Below, piece after piece: positions 1 to 11,536 of a DNA stretch of 64,000 nucleotides. Under the pieces are notes generated by a model, which saw nothing but the letters and a program-made list of their open reading frames with translations, was not told where the DNA came from and made no database searches. The position numbers and the translations under genes are program-made. The DNA comes from Haberlea rhodopensis (Eukaryota; Streptophyta; Magnoliopsida; Lamiales; Gesneriaceae). Position 1 is the stretch's first letter; each line of letters begins with the position of its first letter. The stretch covers positions 2,229,973 through 2,293,972 of the forward strand of contig CAJQUN010000035.1 of the NCBI GenBank assembly GCA_907163345.1, in the 5' to 3' direction.

Positions 1-112
1 CTGACATCTTCAAGTACCAATCTTGTACCATTTGGTTTCTAAGCAAACGGTTCCAGTACCAACCACTTTTGATAAACCACAATTACCCATCTTCAATACT
101 CCAAAGTCACCT
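1..112. other. Flanking DNA, nothing recognised
   Basis: Short AT-rich stretch left of the first LTR end. I see no gene, terminal repeat or RNA motif in it. It is probably the flank of the Sirevirus-like element or part of another repeat cut by the window edge. Confidence 0.4.
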
Positions 113-1977
113 TGTTGGAATCGAAGAGGGGGGGGTGAATGAGATTCCTTGGCTACTTTAACGTTTTAAAATGAGTTTGTAAAATAAAAATATTTTGCGC
201 TTGCGGAAGCCTTTAGTCAATCGATAAATGCAAAGAATAAAATAAATAAATGCGTAAAGGAAATAAAGCAATAAATAACAAAAGGATTTGTTATAGAAGT
301 TCGGCGATGAATCGCCTACGTCTCCTCTTCCCGGTTAGATAACCTCCAACCGAGGTTCCACTAGAACAATAGATCTTGGCCTTGAGGGCTCCAAGTTAGC
401 CACACAACAACTCTTCCCGAGTTTACAACGCTCTTCCCGAGCACACTACTCTTCCCGAGTACACAACGCTCTTCCCGAGCACAATACCCTTCACGAGTAT
501 ACAAAGCTCTTCCCGAGCTACCAACACTCTTCACGAGTCTTCTTGGCCTTAAGGGCTCCAAGGTTAGCCACACACTTGCACCAACTAGACTTGTTGATGA
601 CTTTACAATTTTCCAACTTGCTTTGGTGTTGGAGGACCTTTACAAAAAACTCAATCAAACACCTTCAAGGTGTACCACTACGAAGAATCAAAACTCACAC
701 AACAAGAAATGAATTACAAACTCCAATACACACAAATGTATGAAGTTTGCAATGCTAAAGTAATTTGAATTGATCAAGGCTTTCTTGTAGTTTATAGTCT
801 TGTTTCTTGCCTTCAAAAAGCTCCAAAAGATCCATATTTATAGTGTAGGAGGCCCCCAAAGCTCCTACTAGCCGTTGCTACACATAAGGCTTGAATCACG
901 CCTCGATCGCCTCGGAAATCGCCTCGGGCGATCACCCATCGCCACCCTTTAACGGTCAAATCTGGCCCAGATCGCCTCGGGCGATCTCCCCATCGCCTGG
1001 GGCGATCATCAATGATAAACAAGGCCGTAGGTAAAGTTCTGGATCGCCTCGGGCGTTCCGTGCATCGCCTGGGGCGATCGCCCTTCAAAAAATGGCCTAG
1101 GAAGCATTCTGGATCGCCTGGGGCGAGGTTGACCATCGCCTGGGGCGATCTGATCGCCAGCGTGCCCACCGTGCCATCGCTTCAGTCGATGGTGCGCAAC
1201 ATGGCTCGGATCGCCTGAGGTGATGGCCCGGATCGCCTGAGGTGATCTGCCAGATTTCAGCACTCTCAAACTTTGCACTATTCGACCATCTTAAACTCAT
1301 TTCTGGGAACAGTGGTAGACATGAAAGTTGTAGCTCTTCCTCTTATCTAGGTGTGTACAAAATTTCATTGCATTTCATTAAGGTATGAAGAAGTTATACC
1401 CAAAATGCTACAGTCGCTCAAACCTTGCTACAATCTGCACTTGTTATGACTTCCATGACATTTTGCTCCATGATGCAATCCGAATTGGACTGAGATGTTC
1501 GAATATGAAATCTAGCATATTGAGTTTGCTTTCCAACCTCTTTGGATTCACCTTGTTCGGAGCATCGAGCCAAGAGATATAATCAAAACATTGCACTGCG
1601 CTCCAATTGGCTTCTATACGAATTTGCCCACCAACGGACCATTGGTTTGTGGGTCTTCATCCCATCATAAGAAATTGTTCCAACATCATTCCACACATGT
1701 TGAACACTTAAATTGGTTGTTCATAGATGTCATTCCTTCTCGTCCAAGCTCAATAGATTCCTTGATAAAAATCACCGCTTATCCTATGAACTCGCATATG
1801 TTATTGTATAACTTGGGTTCTCTTCCATTGGTCTTCCCAACCAATTTATCAATATAACCATGTACACTAAGTAGACATATTAGTATAACAAATGCAAGTT
1901 TTGTTGATCATCAAAACCCATAAATAATTCGGAGATAAATTAAGCATTAAACACAACCATGTGTTTAAGGCTCAACA
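113..1977 (-). repeat. 3' LTR of a minus-strand Sirevirus-like Copia element
   Basis: On the minus strand this runs from TGTTGAGCC to ATTCCAACA, so it has TGTTG/CAACA ends. It is preceded by a polypurine tract (AAAAAGGGGGAGAT in minus sense, about 1978-1991). The outer parts match the plus-strand LTR at 30976-32248, but this copy is about 590 bp longer because of an extra segment around 1290-1860, so it is a different subfamily. Around 400-520 it has repeats of CTCTTCCCGAG, and around 898-1245 an array of palindromes such as GATCGCCTCGGGCGATC. A TATA-like ACTATAAATATGG (minus sense) lies near 828-842. Confidence 0.85.
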
Positions 1978-2691
1978 ATCTCCCCCTTTTTGATGATCAC
2001 AAAACTTGATAAACTTGAATATTTAATATGCATGAAATGTGAGTAAACAAGACTCCCCCTTAACAATTGCATAGCACATACAAGATTAAACCAAGTAATG
2101 TATAAAACAAACAACTCTCCCCCTCAAACCATGCATACAAAAGCTCTCCCCCTCAAACCATGCATGTATAAAGCTTCAAGTTTATCACAAAATTCTCCCC
2201 CTTTTTGTGATAATCAAAAAGCACAAAATTCAAATAATCACAAGTATATGTTGACACAAAGTCATAATTTAACACTTTACACATGTTCCTCATCAAGTAT
2301 GTAATAGCCATAACAAGCATAAGATAAGATCATTTAGAGAAAGACAAACATGCGTTTAAGGCAATCAACAATGAATTCTAAATTTTGCAAAGTGTTCATA
2401 TGTTCTACCAAGAGTTCATGCACCTATGCCAAAAAAGATAATTCTCAAGCATCATTAGATAAGTTTGTTAAAACATATAATAGCACATTTCCATATAGCA
2501 AATTCAAATTTGAATACATGGCATGTCAAGTTACTTACTATAAAAAGATAAGCATACATCATGCATTAAACAATTATGCTAAGGGGTTATGCATTTTACT
2601 CCAATGAATATTGAGCTTCATAATTTATTGGTCACAATTAATTTGTGCCAATTAAATTTTGAATTGCTCTTATAACATGTAAAAATAAATT
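1978..2691 (-). other. Non-coding 3' region with repeated polypurine tracts
   Basis: No open frame of note. On the minus strand at least four further G-rich purine runs (AGGGGGAG type) occur around 2050-2200, in addition to the polypurine tract that abuts the LTR at 1978. Multiple PPT-like motifs before the 3' LTR are a known habit of Sireviruses. The rest is AT-rich. Confidence 0.6.
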
Positions 2692-3770
2692 TTACCCTCG
2701 ATGACAAGAGTTCGTTCTTGTCATTGGTCCAATGCCTCTCGCCTCTTCTATGGTGGTGAATAGAATAAACTCCTCCTTTGAGTTGCTTGGTCCTTCATCC
2801 TCCAATCCATGGTTGTCCCTACAAGACAAATTAACAATAGAAGGATCTTTGGTACCCATTTGATTTTTGGGTCCTTGTGGGTTAACTTTCAATGGCACTT
2901 TTGGAATCCATTTCCACCTCTTATTAGGTTGATATTGGATTCTAGCATACCTACATTTGTTCTTGGTATGACCATTTTTGCAACAATAATTACAAGTAGT
3001 AGAGTCATGCTTTGCTTTGGCCAACAAGCTTGAAAAAGATTTTGATTTGCTTGAAAAACCTAACCCGGCTTTATCAAAGCTACAACGTTGCAAGCCAAGC
3101 AATTCATTTATCTTTAAACTACTATCACTAAACTTGACAAGAGAAGTCTTTAAATCAAGCACTTGGTTTTTCAAAATAATATTTTCTTTTTCCTTCTTAT
3201 CCAAGTCTAGCTTAAGCATTTTGTTGCTCTTCTTGGTTTTACCAAGACAATCAATGAGTTCATTATAAGACTCTAAAAGTTCATCAAATGAAGGTACCTC
3301 ATCATCGCTTTCATCTCCCTCATCTCCAAGAGCCATTAGACAAAGATTGGTGGCTTCTTCTTCATCGGAGTCGCTATCACTCCATGTGGCTATAAACGCC
3401 TTCTTCTTGCCTTTGTCCTCATTCTTCTTCCTAGGACATTTATTAGCGTAATGACCTTTATCTTGACAATTATAACAAGTTACCTCATTTTTGGATTCTT
3501 GTTTGGTAGCACTAGAGGCCTTTGGATTGCTATGTTTGTTGAAGAACTTCTTGAACTTCCTTGTGAACAATGTCATTTCCTCATCGTCATCTTCATCCTC
3601 GGATTGGTCTTTCTTCCAACCAAGGCGATCCCCTTTCTCATAGATCTATCATCCTCCTTCATTCCTTTTCTTGTAGATACTTCAAGTTCATGGGTCACCA
3701 ATGTGCCATGAAGCTCATCAAGGTCATAAGATGTGTTCTCCCCTTTGTTGGACTCGATGATGGTCGTCCT
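2692..3770 (-). pseudogene. Sirevirus-type gag, 5'-truncated
   Basis: The main open stretch (2692-3576, about 294 codons) encodes a Copia nucleocapsid of Sirevirus type. It has a CCHC zinc knuckle (CYNCQDKGHYANKCP) near its residue 35, an acidic DSDSDEEE block, a Lys/Glu-rich probable coiled coil (residues about 100-160), and a second cysteine/histidine knuckle (CNYCCKNGHTKNKC). Two knuckles around an acidic/coil region is typical of Sirevirus gag. Upstream homologous sequence (DLDELHGTLVTHELEV) continues to about 3770 but is out of frame. The protein stops at about 2692 without running into a protease domain. Gag would form the cytoplasmic particle that packages element RNA. It is broken here by truncation and frameshift. 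Confidence 0.8.
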
Positions 3771-3806
3771 CTTGTTATCCTTTTTCCATTTGTTTTCTTT
3801 ATGTGG

Positions 3807-4535
3807 TCATCGACAATACTTCGCTATGTGTCCATTATAGCCACAATTGTAACATTTGATATTGGCATATCTGTTGGATTTACATCTGCCTCTATCTATG
3901 GCTTTCGGACCCTTGCTTTTACTTCTTCCCCTATTTTCTGTAACCAAAACCTCTGACTGTGAAGTTGAGGAACCTCGTGTCCTTCTCATCTCTTCATTTA
4001 GAACACCGCTTTTTGCATACTGCATGGTTACAATACCATTAGAGCTGAATTAGTTAATGAAACATGAAAATTCTCCCAAGAATCAGGTAAAGTATTAAGC
4101 AACGGAGTCCCTGAAATCATCAAACTTTACTCCCATTCCAACAAGCTGATCACAACAACCCTGAAATTCATTCAAGAAATCAGATACAGAATTCCCCTCC
4201 TTATATCTCAATTGCATCGCCTGCTTTAGTAAGAAAATTTTGTTATTTCCTTTCTTTGAGGCATACAATATTTCAAGCTTAGCCCACAAAGTTTTAGCAT
4301 GCATCTCATTCACAATGTGGTTCAAAACATTATCTTCTACCCACTGCCGAATAAAGCGACATACTTGCAAATGATCAATCTCACATTCTTCTTCAGTTTT
4401 AGATTCAGGTTTTTCAGTAGCAAAAACTTGTAAATGCGGCTTTTTCACAAATAGAAGATCTTTCATTTTTCCTTTCCATTTATGATAATTAGTCCCATTC
4501 AAACAAACCATTTTGCTCAAATTTGCCTCCATCAT
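3807..4535 (-). pseudogene. Copia gag (UBN2-type) with zinc knuckle
   Basis: The N-terminal part (4095-4535, 146 codons from MMEANLSKM) matches the Ty1/copia gag domain: LNGTNYHKWKGKMKDLL, WAKLEILYASK, MQLRYKEGNSVSDFLNEFQG. After a frame break near 4095 a second stretch (3807-4025) carries the CCHC knuckle CYNCGYNGHIAKYC and ends in a TGA right after it. The initiating Met lies just downstream of the primer site at 4569-4580, as expected for gag. Frame interruption and the missing pol make it non-functional. Confidence 0.8.
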
Positions 4536-4568
4536 TCAAATCAAGTTTAGCTCAACACAAATAACCAA

Positions 4569-4580
4569 GCTCTGATACCA
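4569..4580 (-). other. Primer binding site (initiator-Met tRNA)
   Basis: Minus strand reads TGGTATCAGAGC, complementary to the 3' end of plant initiator methionine tRNA. It lies 3 bases inside the LTR that ends at 4584, so it fixes the element's orientation. Confidence 0.85.
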
Positions 4581-4583
4581 CTT

Positions 4584-5238
4584 TGTTGGGACAAGCTAAA
4601 CAACAATTCTCAAATCAATAGGTAAACATTCACCTATCAACAAACCAATGAAGCAGAAATATAAAGCAATATAATGATAACCAATCAATACGATATTTTT
4701 AACGTGGAAACCCCTTCAACTTGAAGAGTAAAAATCACGAGGCCTACGAGGACCTAATCAAATCCACTATTATCAAAGAATATGAGTTATTACAGCAGCA
4801 AACCAAGACAAATGCTCACCAACATAGAGTAACAAATGATTCTCAACAATCAACACAAGAATTAACAACCAAGAACAAAAGTTTGGTAAGAAATCACCAA
4901 AATTGTGGCTACTGATCCAGCCACCAGATCTGCATCTCCGGAGCTCCAAAATCGAATCCAACCAATCAGAATGAAGACCGATGAGTTGTGAAGGTGCTAT
5001 CCAAATTCAGCATATTTGGACTACGAATGAGCCTCCGATCCTCGCCTTGAAGAAATCTGCCAGGCATGACTTTTGTTCTTCTTTCCTTGCTGCAACTCAC
5101 GGCTTTCTTCTCTTTTTTCTCTCTTTAAAAATAAAAATGATCTGAATTGCCTAGTCAAGTCAATGATTAATTTATTAATCCTAATGGGCTTCAAAACCAT
5201 GGGCTTTAGTTAATATTGGGCTGGACCCAACATCAACA
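4584..5238 (-). repeat. LTR of the second Copia element
   Basis: Minus-strand LTR of about 650 bp ending CCCAACA next to the primer site, with a TGTTG start at 5238 or TGTTGGG at 5232. Just outside its start the minus strand reads GGAGAGGGATCGGAGAA, which looks like a polypurine tract. An LTR with a PPT on one side and a PBS on the other suggests recombination between copies, but no pol remains beyond it. Confidence 0.65.
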
Positions 5239-6228
5239 TTCTCCGATCCCTCTCCTTTTTCCTTCCGAGTCAAGTCGGTATGTGCAAGAGGTTACTGCAT
5301 ATCAAGCATGTGTATAAGAATATATTGTTGGAGATAGGTCGACATGTTTGAGGAATCAATCAAAGCACTCATTCTCAGCCAGCTTATGCACTCCTGAATA
5401 TTCCTCGAGGAGACAATGTCTATTGCCCTCAAATACCCTTTATTTATAATATCCTCATGTTTATGGGAAAACAAACATCACAAAGAAAAATCCAAATACA
5501 AAATTTAATTGAAAAAATTATTTCAATATTACTTTTTATAAGTACAGAAATTTATCATATAAAAGTATATATTATATGGAAATTTAATTGTATGTGTGGT
5601 TACTAGTTAATTTATTAGGAATTAAGCAAATGGATAGGAGATCTGGTGCTGATATTGGTAGCACAAGGCAGCAAGAACCCAGCTCTCCTGGTGAGGCATA
5701 AAGATTTGACCATCATCTTTAAATTTTTAATTTTTAATTCATTGTATAGCATATCAACTATTGAGTTCAATAACCAGATAATTTTTAGTAATAGTGCATT
5801 TTAATTTGAAGCCTATAACAGGGGAAAATCCAGTAGAATTTGGAACATCACATTCGAAAATCGTTGATCATGTAACGATATCAAACACGTATGATAGTCC
5901 AATGTCAACTAACAAAGGAGTTCTAAAGACTCAGAGATAAGGGTTTGAGTTGTAACAAAGAAGAACTCAAACAAGTTGAAGAAAGACCTAAGCATGTGCT
6001 TGTTGAGTTCTGTCAAAAGCTTTAGCTTCATGAATACTATCATCCTTTCCCAAGATCCTGAAGAAATACAAAAGGTTCCTTAACTCTAGAGTGTTCGTAA
6101 ATGCTTTTCTATGTTTCGCGGCACATTTTTGTGCTAAACACATAAAATATATCAAGCCTGTCAAGAGAGTGCACCATTTTTTTTTTCAAATTGTTGATAT
6201 CATTTACATGTAACAGATAACATCTAGG
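5239..6228. other. AT-rich flank with possible small exon remnants
   Basis: No confident gene. On the plus strand a short Met-initiated stretch from 5631 (MDRRSGADIGSTRQQEPSSP) ends at a GTGAGG donor-like site. A second open stretch from 5822, after an acceptor-like ACAG, reads ENPVEFGTSHSKIVDHV and goes to a stop near 5938. Joined, they would make about 58 codons. On the minus strand, 5292-5474 is open (60 codons) but not recognised. I treat these as possible remnants of a host gene disrupted by the Gypsy insertion to the right. Confidence 0.25.
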
Positions 6229-6656
6229 TGATAAGCCAAGAAGATCTAAATGGGTACCCATTAAGAATCCCAAGTTCATGGATTAATCAAGAAGATCTAA
6301 ACGGGCGCCCATTAAGAATCCCAAGTCCATGGATTAATCATGCATGGACTTGTCTTTGCATAAACTAATAAAGAAGCAAATCAGTTGTTTTATTTATAAT
6401 AAGAATGGGTCAAGTTGTTAGCTAGTAATTTGCATTCTGCTATTTGAGTTTTTGTTAGCTAATTTGTGGTCACTAGCCGTTGAGTTGATAGAGTCAAAAG
6501 TCATGGGCTTTAAAGTAGGAAAAGTTGTTAAGTCGTTTGTTTATTTAACTGTCAATTGGCAGTAGTAATCGAATTATTCAATCAATCAAAGTTATTAAGG
6601 TTTATTCTCACCTTAAGCATAATTTATTTCCTTAACTCTCTTAAAGCTCTGACTGG
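6229..6656 (+). repeat. 5' LTR of the old Gypsy element
   Basis: Starts TGATAAGCC and ends near GCTCTGACTG. It matches 16575-17002 over its length. The first about 100 bp contain two tandem copies of a roughly 50-bp unit (AAGATCTAAACGGGTACCCA...). In the 3' LTR this same unit is read through by the pol frame. Confidence 0.8.
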
Positions 6657-6686
6657 GGAATATCACTGGCATCAGAGACAGGTTCA

Positions 6687-7635
6687 ATGGCAACCAACAA
6701 AGAAAGAATCGAAAATCTGGAAGTCAACCTCGTAGGGTTGCAGGATCATTTTTCTCGCATGAAGCTTGGGATGGTTGACAAGTTCAATCATTTGGAGAAC
6801 GCCATTAGCAAAATGTCTGAAACCTTACTCCCTAAACAAGAGCAGTCTGTCAACAACAACAATGAACGTCATAGGAACTCTTCCTATGGACGTTTTCACA
6901 ATGAAAGAGAAGAGTTTCGAGACAACAATGATGGAAGGTGGCCAATATTCATGTCCAAATTGGCTAGACTGGAGTTCCTTTGATCTCTGGAGATGATCCA
7001 ACGGAATGGTTCTCAAGAGTAGAACAATTCTTTGAGTACCAAAGCATCAATGATAAGCAAAAGGTGTCTTTAGCACCTTTCACCTTGAAGGGGAGGCTAA
7101 CCAATGGTGGCAATGGTTGCATAGATCCTTGAAAGAAGAGAATCAAGAAGTAACATGGGTAATTTTTCAAGATGAGCTATGGGTAAAATTCGGACCTACT
7201 GAGTGCGAGGATGTTGATGAAGCATTATTAAGAGTGAAACAAATTGGCTCTTTAAGTGATTAGCGGAAAGAGTTTGAAAAACTTGGAAACAGAATGCAAG
7301 GGTGGACGCAAAAAGCACTTTTGGGGACGTTCATGGGAGGTCTTAAACCAGAAATTGCAGATGGCATCAGGATGTTCAAACCAAAATCCCTGAAGGCAGC
7401 CATTAGCTTGGTACGTACGCGAGATGAACAATTAAATCGATTACGGAGGCTAACACGACCTTTTAACAAAGCATTGACAGAGTCTTCTTCGCCCATCACA
7501 ATCAAAACAACATCAACAACAAGCGGTTATCATGGGAAGAGATGCAGAAACGGCGAGCTCAAGGCCTATGTTTCAATTGTGACGAGAAATGTACACCAGG
7601 TCACAAGTGTCGCAGACCACATATATTACTGTTAG
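6687..7635 (+). pseudogene. Gypsy gag, broken
   Basis: Begins MATNKERIENLEVNLVGLQD with a heptad-like N-terminal coil, then a retrotransposon gag domain split over frames: DDPTEWFSRVEQFFEYQ (about 7000-7050), GEANQWWQWLHRSL (7090-7130), then after an in-frame TAG at 7261 LGTFMGGLKPEIADGI (7320-7370). Further on, a degenerate knuckle region reads CFNCDEKCTPGHKC. At least one frameshift (near 6960) and one stop make it non-functional. It lies directly after the primer site, as gag should. Confidence 0.8.
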
Positions 7636-7703
7636 AAGGAGATAGCACACCGACGAAGAATTAGATGAGACCATAGTGCGCCACAGCCCCGAAATATCTC
7701 TTC

Positions 7704-8381
7704 ATGCTCTCACGGGATGGTACTCCTGCTCGAACCATGCGAGTAGCAGTCAAGATAGGACCATATGAACTGGTTGTGCTCATTGACAGTGGGTCAACTG
7801 ATAACTTCATCCATGAAAAATTGGCGGGTCTGTTACAATTACCAGGCATCCCAACCAAACCATTCAATGTGAAAGCGGCCAGTGGAGATCCCTTGCTATG
7901 CAGAGGGAAGTTTGAAAAAGTTCAAGTTTTGCTTCAAGGTACACTGTTCACTCTAACTCTTTATTCCTTATCATTAGTGGGCTTGGATTTGGTACTAGGG
8001 ATCCAATGGTTAGAACAGTTGGGGATAGTCATGTGTATTTGGAAGAAAATGACAATGGAGTTTCAATGGGGGAACCAACATCACAAATTGCATGGTATCG
8101 GTAATCAGCCCATTCAAGCCACATCGGCAAAAGCTTTGTATAAAGAGCTTAAACAAGGCCATTCTTTATTTGCTATTTGCCTTCAAGCAACAGTGGAAGA
8201 GTCAACACAGGAAATCCAAGAGGATATGCAACACTTGTTAAAGCAATTTGAAGAACTCTTTCAAGAGCCCACACAATTACCTCCAGCGAGGGAAAATGAT
8301 CACCACATCATTCTAAAGGAGGCAGCAGAACCTGTCAATGTACACCATATAGGTATGCGCATTTTCAAAAGGCTGAAATAG
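7704..8381 (+). pseudogene. Gypsy aspartic protease region
   Basis: An open stretch of 225 codons. The retropepsin-like active site is VVLIDSGSTDNFIHEKLA (about residues 24-42, with the catalytic DSG), and the second conserved block is LVLGIQWLEQLG (about residues 95-107). The protease normally cuts the polyprotein. Its linker to RT (HIILKEAAEPVNVH) matches the usual Gypsy motif before reverse transcriptase. The frame is lost at about 8381, so the polyprotein cannot continue. Confidence 0.8.
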
Positions 8382-8938
8382 AAAAACAAGTTCGTGACAT
8401 GCTACAATTGTGGCTTATAAGATCTAGCACTAGTCCATTTTCATCACCTGTCCTCTTAGTTAAAAAAAAGATGGCTCTTGGCGATTTTGTACTGATTATA
8501 GAGCTCTTAATGCTGTCACGATAAAGGATAGATTTTTCATCCCTACTGTTGATGACATGTTAGATGAACTCTATGGGGCTTCTTTCTTTACTAAGCTAGA
8601 TTTAATGTGAGGTTATCATCAAGTTCGGGTTCAACCACTAGACGTTCATAAAACTGCATTCCGCACACACAATGGTCATTATGAATATTTAGTCATGCCC
8701 TTTGGGTTATGTGACGCCCCCTCCACTGTCCAAGCTATTATGAACTCCATTTTCGACCTTACCTTCGAAAATTTGTGCTAGTATTCTTTGATAACATTTT
8801 AATTTATAGCCCCAATTGGACCAAGCACCTTGAACATGTTGGAAAGGCTTTTGAAATATTAAGGCAACACAAATTCTTTGTCAAGTTGAGCAAGTGTGCT
8901 TTCAGCCAGCAAGAAATTGAATATTTGGGTCACATTGT
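8382..8938 (+). pseudogene. Gypsy reverse transcriptase, N-terminal half
   Basis: Contains recognisable RT blocks in shifting frames: FCTDYRALNAVTIKD (about 8490), SFFTKLDLM followed by a TGA near 8608, AFRTHNGHYEYLVMPFGL (about 8660-8710), and VFFDNILIYSPNWTKHLEHV (8778 on). The catalytic Y/F-x-D-D box reads FFDN, so the second aspartate is lost. The sequence stops at LGHIV, where the Athila-like element is inserted at 8939. The continuation is at 14362. Confidence 0.85.
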
Positions 8939-9350
8939 TGATAAGTGTGAATTTTACACTTATTTTGCTATGTTTTTATATTGATTTTTGTGTTGATTAC
9001 GGGATGATTTTACGTTTTTTGGTATATATTTTTTTGTTTCAGGAATCTAGGTGAAAGTACATAGAAGTAGCTAGAATGATGAAAAAGACCAAATCGAGGC
9101 AACGAATGAAGAAATTGGAATTTACATCCTCGATCGATCGAGTGAGGCAGATAATTTGGCCAACGAGAAGGAACGTTGCTCGATCGATCAGTAGAAGAGC
9201 TCGATCGATCGAGCGTGAAAAAAAATTTCATGAACGAAAGGGTTGAGTGCTCGATCGACCGAGATAACTTGCTCGATCGATCTGCCAGCAGAATTTTCAG
9301 GAAAAAAATACCTTTTTGAGTTTGGTAAGGAGAACACTTCCATCCAATTC

Positions 9351-9389
<39 letters not shown>

Positions 9390-10046
9390 CAGACCTAGGG
9401 TACGCAAATTGTTGTTGAACATCATATAACACATCACATAGCAACCTTTTCATCCTCCTCCATCATCTACACACCTTAACAACAGGAAGGAAACAAGAGA
9501 AGAAGACGTGTTGCAACGCACGGAGTAGACGTCTATCATTTATCGTACTTAAAAAACCTTTGTTTTTTTATTATTTTAGAATTCATGATGTTGATTTGGT
9601 TGAGAAACACTTTTACATCTTGTTATTTTGATTTAAGCATGAACTAAAGTTTATTTTATCAAGATTAGGGGAGCTTGTGTTTGAGTTGGTGATTTGAATG
9701 TTTTTTTTGTGGATTGATTCTTTTGTGCATGCATTACAATCTTAATGGCTTCAAAGCTTTGCTAACTTTGATTGATTTGTGAGAATTATAATTTAGTTGA
9801 GATATTAAATTATAACACGCTATATTAATTCATGGTGTATGTTCAAAATTGAGATCGAGAGATGAAATCACATATGTGACAACTTTAGATTGGAAGATCT
9901 AACGTTAGAAGTTTTCATAGAGATTTATGCAATATCAATTTGGTGATTAAGTGAACGAAAGTTACTTGTTTCAATTTGATATTAGTTTCAATATAGCTTG
10001 AGAAAGTGTGTTGAATATTTAAGAGAACCCATCACCTTAAGAATTA
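8939..10046 (+). repeat. 5' LTR, 3'-truncated, of the Athila-like element
   Basis: Matches 12921-14040 of the 3' LTR, then diverges at GAATTA near 10046, missing about 320 bp of U5. It carries CTCGATCGATCGAG palindromes at about 9128-9290 and an (AT)n run at 9357-9386 that is much shorter in the 3' LTR. Confidence 0.8.
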
Positions 10047-10298
10047 TAATTCTTCTTGCATATTCATAGTCAAGTACATAATTTTGTTTGGAACACATAA
10101 AGTTGAGATCTTTGGGGTTATTTGGTGGAACTGAGGTATTCGAATAGATAAGTTTGGCGGAATTTGTGGATATATGGAATTGATTGGAGCTTAGTTGTTG
10201 ATTGTGAGAATTTTTTTGTTGTGAATTATTATTTGTTGTTGGATCTCTGTTGTTTGGATTGGAGCAGGTGGTTTGTGAACTTGAAAAAAAAAAAAAGG
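10047..10298 (+). other. Leader remnant of the Athila-like element
   Basis: T/G-rich sequence between the truncated LTR and the ORF. I see no primer binding site, in agreement with a deletion that took the LTR end and the PBS. It ends in a poly-A run just before the ATG at 10299. Confidence 0.5.
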
Positions 10299-11536
10299 AT
10301 GGCTCCCAAGAAAAAGCAAAAGCAAGCCAAAGTCGCGTCCTCTTCGTAAGACTTTGACGGACTTAGATTTGTGAATCAGGTAGCGGCGGATTTATATCAC
10401 AGCTACCATCGGAAACCCCTCAGTCGCGAAAGGGGGGTGGACATAACTACTATTGAATGCCCCGTGATTCAAAAGCACGACGAAGAGGGTGGTTTAGATT
10501 TATTCATCAGCCAATTGATGCAGTGGTCCCTCTAATGATGGAATTCTATACTAGTTTAATGACTATCCGCCAAGGTTCAACAGATATTGTGCATGTACGG
10601 GGAAAAAAGGTGGAGTTTAGTCACATGGAAATCAATGAACACTATCGGATGCCTTCAATCAAGGGTAGTGAATACGGCGCTCTCATGGACGGTCCAATCG
10701 ACTATGATGAGGTACTTTCTGTTATCAGCGTTGATGGGAAAGATTAGCTAAGGATCAACCATGGAGACCCCCAGTTGGTCCTTAAGAAACAGTTGAAACC
10801 AGAGGCACAGGCGTGGTTCTCATTCATAACCGCCAGGGTCATGCCATCGACCCACACATCTGAAGTCACCAAAGAGAGAGCTGCTCTGGTATATGTCATA
10901 CTCACTGGGAAAACGGTGGACCTAGGGGATATCATAAATGATCATATCCGAGACATCGGAAAGCGTCGCCCACTTCAGCATTACCATTTCCTTCTATCAT
11001 CACTGACATGTGCAAGAAACATGGAGTTGAATGGGGCGCCGATGAAGAGCTCCTACCACCCAAGGGCTCCATAGTTGTTGATGGACCACCACTTCCTACT
11101 GGCCGACGTAGGGCACAACCAAGACCTTCAAGCAGCCGTCCTACTGGACCATCATCATCTTCCGCTGCAGCACTTACATATGTGACACTGGACTCCCTAC
11201 GCCGAGATCTCCAAGACGTATGTCTGGAACAGAGGGACATCCGAGATGAACAAAGGGACATCCGAAATGTGCAAAGGGAAATCTGCTTGAACCAACAGCA
11301 GATGAATCAGTGCCAGATGGAGTTCATGCAATCAATGTGCATGGAACACTGCCTTGGCCTAGGGTTTCCCGGCTATCCACTTCCCACCTCAGCCAGAGTT
11401 TCCACCACAGCCACACTTCCCACCATAGCCAGATTTTGCACCATACCAGCCATACCCGACATACCATCCATACCATCCGGATGAGTCGTAGTACCCAGTC
11501 CCTCCACCGGAGCATGATGAGGACGACGATCACTGA
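10299..11536 (+). pseudogene. Gag-like 'putative plant transposon protein' ORF, broken
   Basis: Starts MAPKKKQKQAKVASSS at 10299, a Lys-rich N-terminus, and meets a TAA at 10347. It continues in frame with FDGLRFVNQVAADLYH to about 10533, then shifts frame to MMEFYTSLMTIRQGSTD and VRGKKVEFSHMEINEHYRM (10535-10746). After a stop it goes on with LKPEAQAWFSFITARVMPST (about 10790-11000). The last part has a repeated QRDIRDEQRDIRNVQ helix (about 11225-11280), a Pro-rich tail and an acidic DEDDDH end near 11530. This matches the plant-specific domain often labelled 'putative plant transposon protein', found in Athila-like and non-autonomous elements. Function in the family is presumed gag-like. 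This copy is dead. Confidence 0.7.

Larger units (their letters stand above)
113..3770 (-). mobile_element. Truncated gag-only Sirevirus-like Copia element
   Basis: Minus-strand element made of a 3' LTR (113-1977), a non-coding stretch with several polypurine runs (1978-2690) and the C-terminal two thirds of gag (2692 to about 3770). Protease, integrase and reverse transcriptase are absent: gag passes directly into the non-coding 3' region. The 5' LTR, primer site and gag N-terminus are missing, replaced at about 3770 by another Copia element in the same orientation. The plus-strand copy at 30976-35035 shows the same gag-then-3'-LTR arrangement, so the lack of pol is a property of the family and not a local accident. 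Confidence 0.8.
3771..5238 (-). mobile_element. 5' fragment of a second Copia element (LTR, PBS, gag)
   Basis: On the minus strand this runs LTR (about 5238-4584), primer binding site, gag N-terminal domain and zinc knuckle, then stops at about 3770 where the neighbouring Sirevirus-like gag begins. All protease-to-RNase H coding is gone. It shares orientation with the element to its left, so the join gives a chimeric gag. The fragment is defined by its PBS and gag similarity. The exact LTR start is ambiguous between 5232 and 5238. Confidence 0.75.

Noticed and set aside
890..1300. Open frames with repeated RPRR / SPQAI words, on both strands
   Set aside because: They are translations of the palindrome array in the LTR. 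The same repeats open several frames at once and there is no start or domain context.
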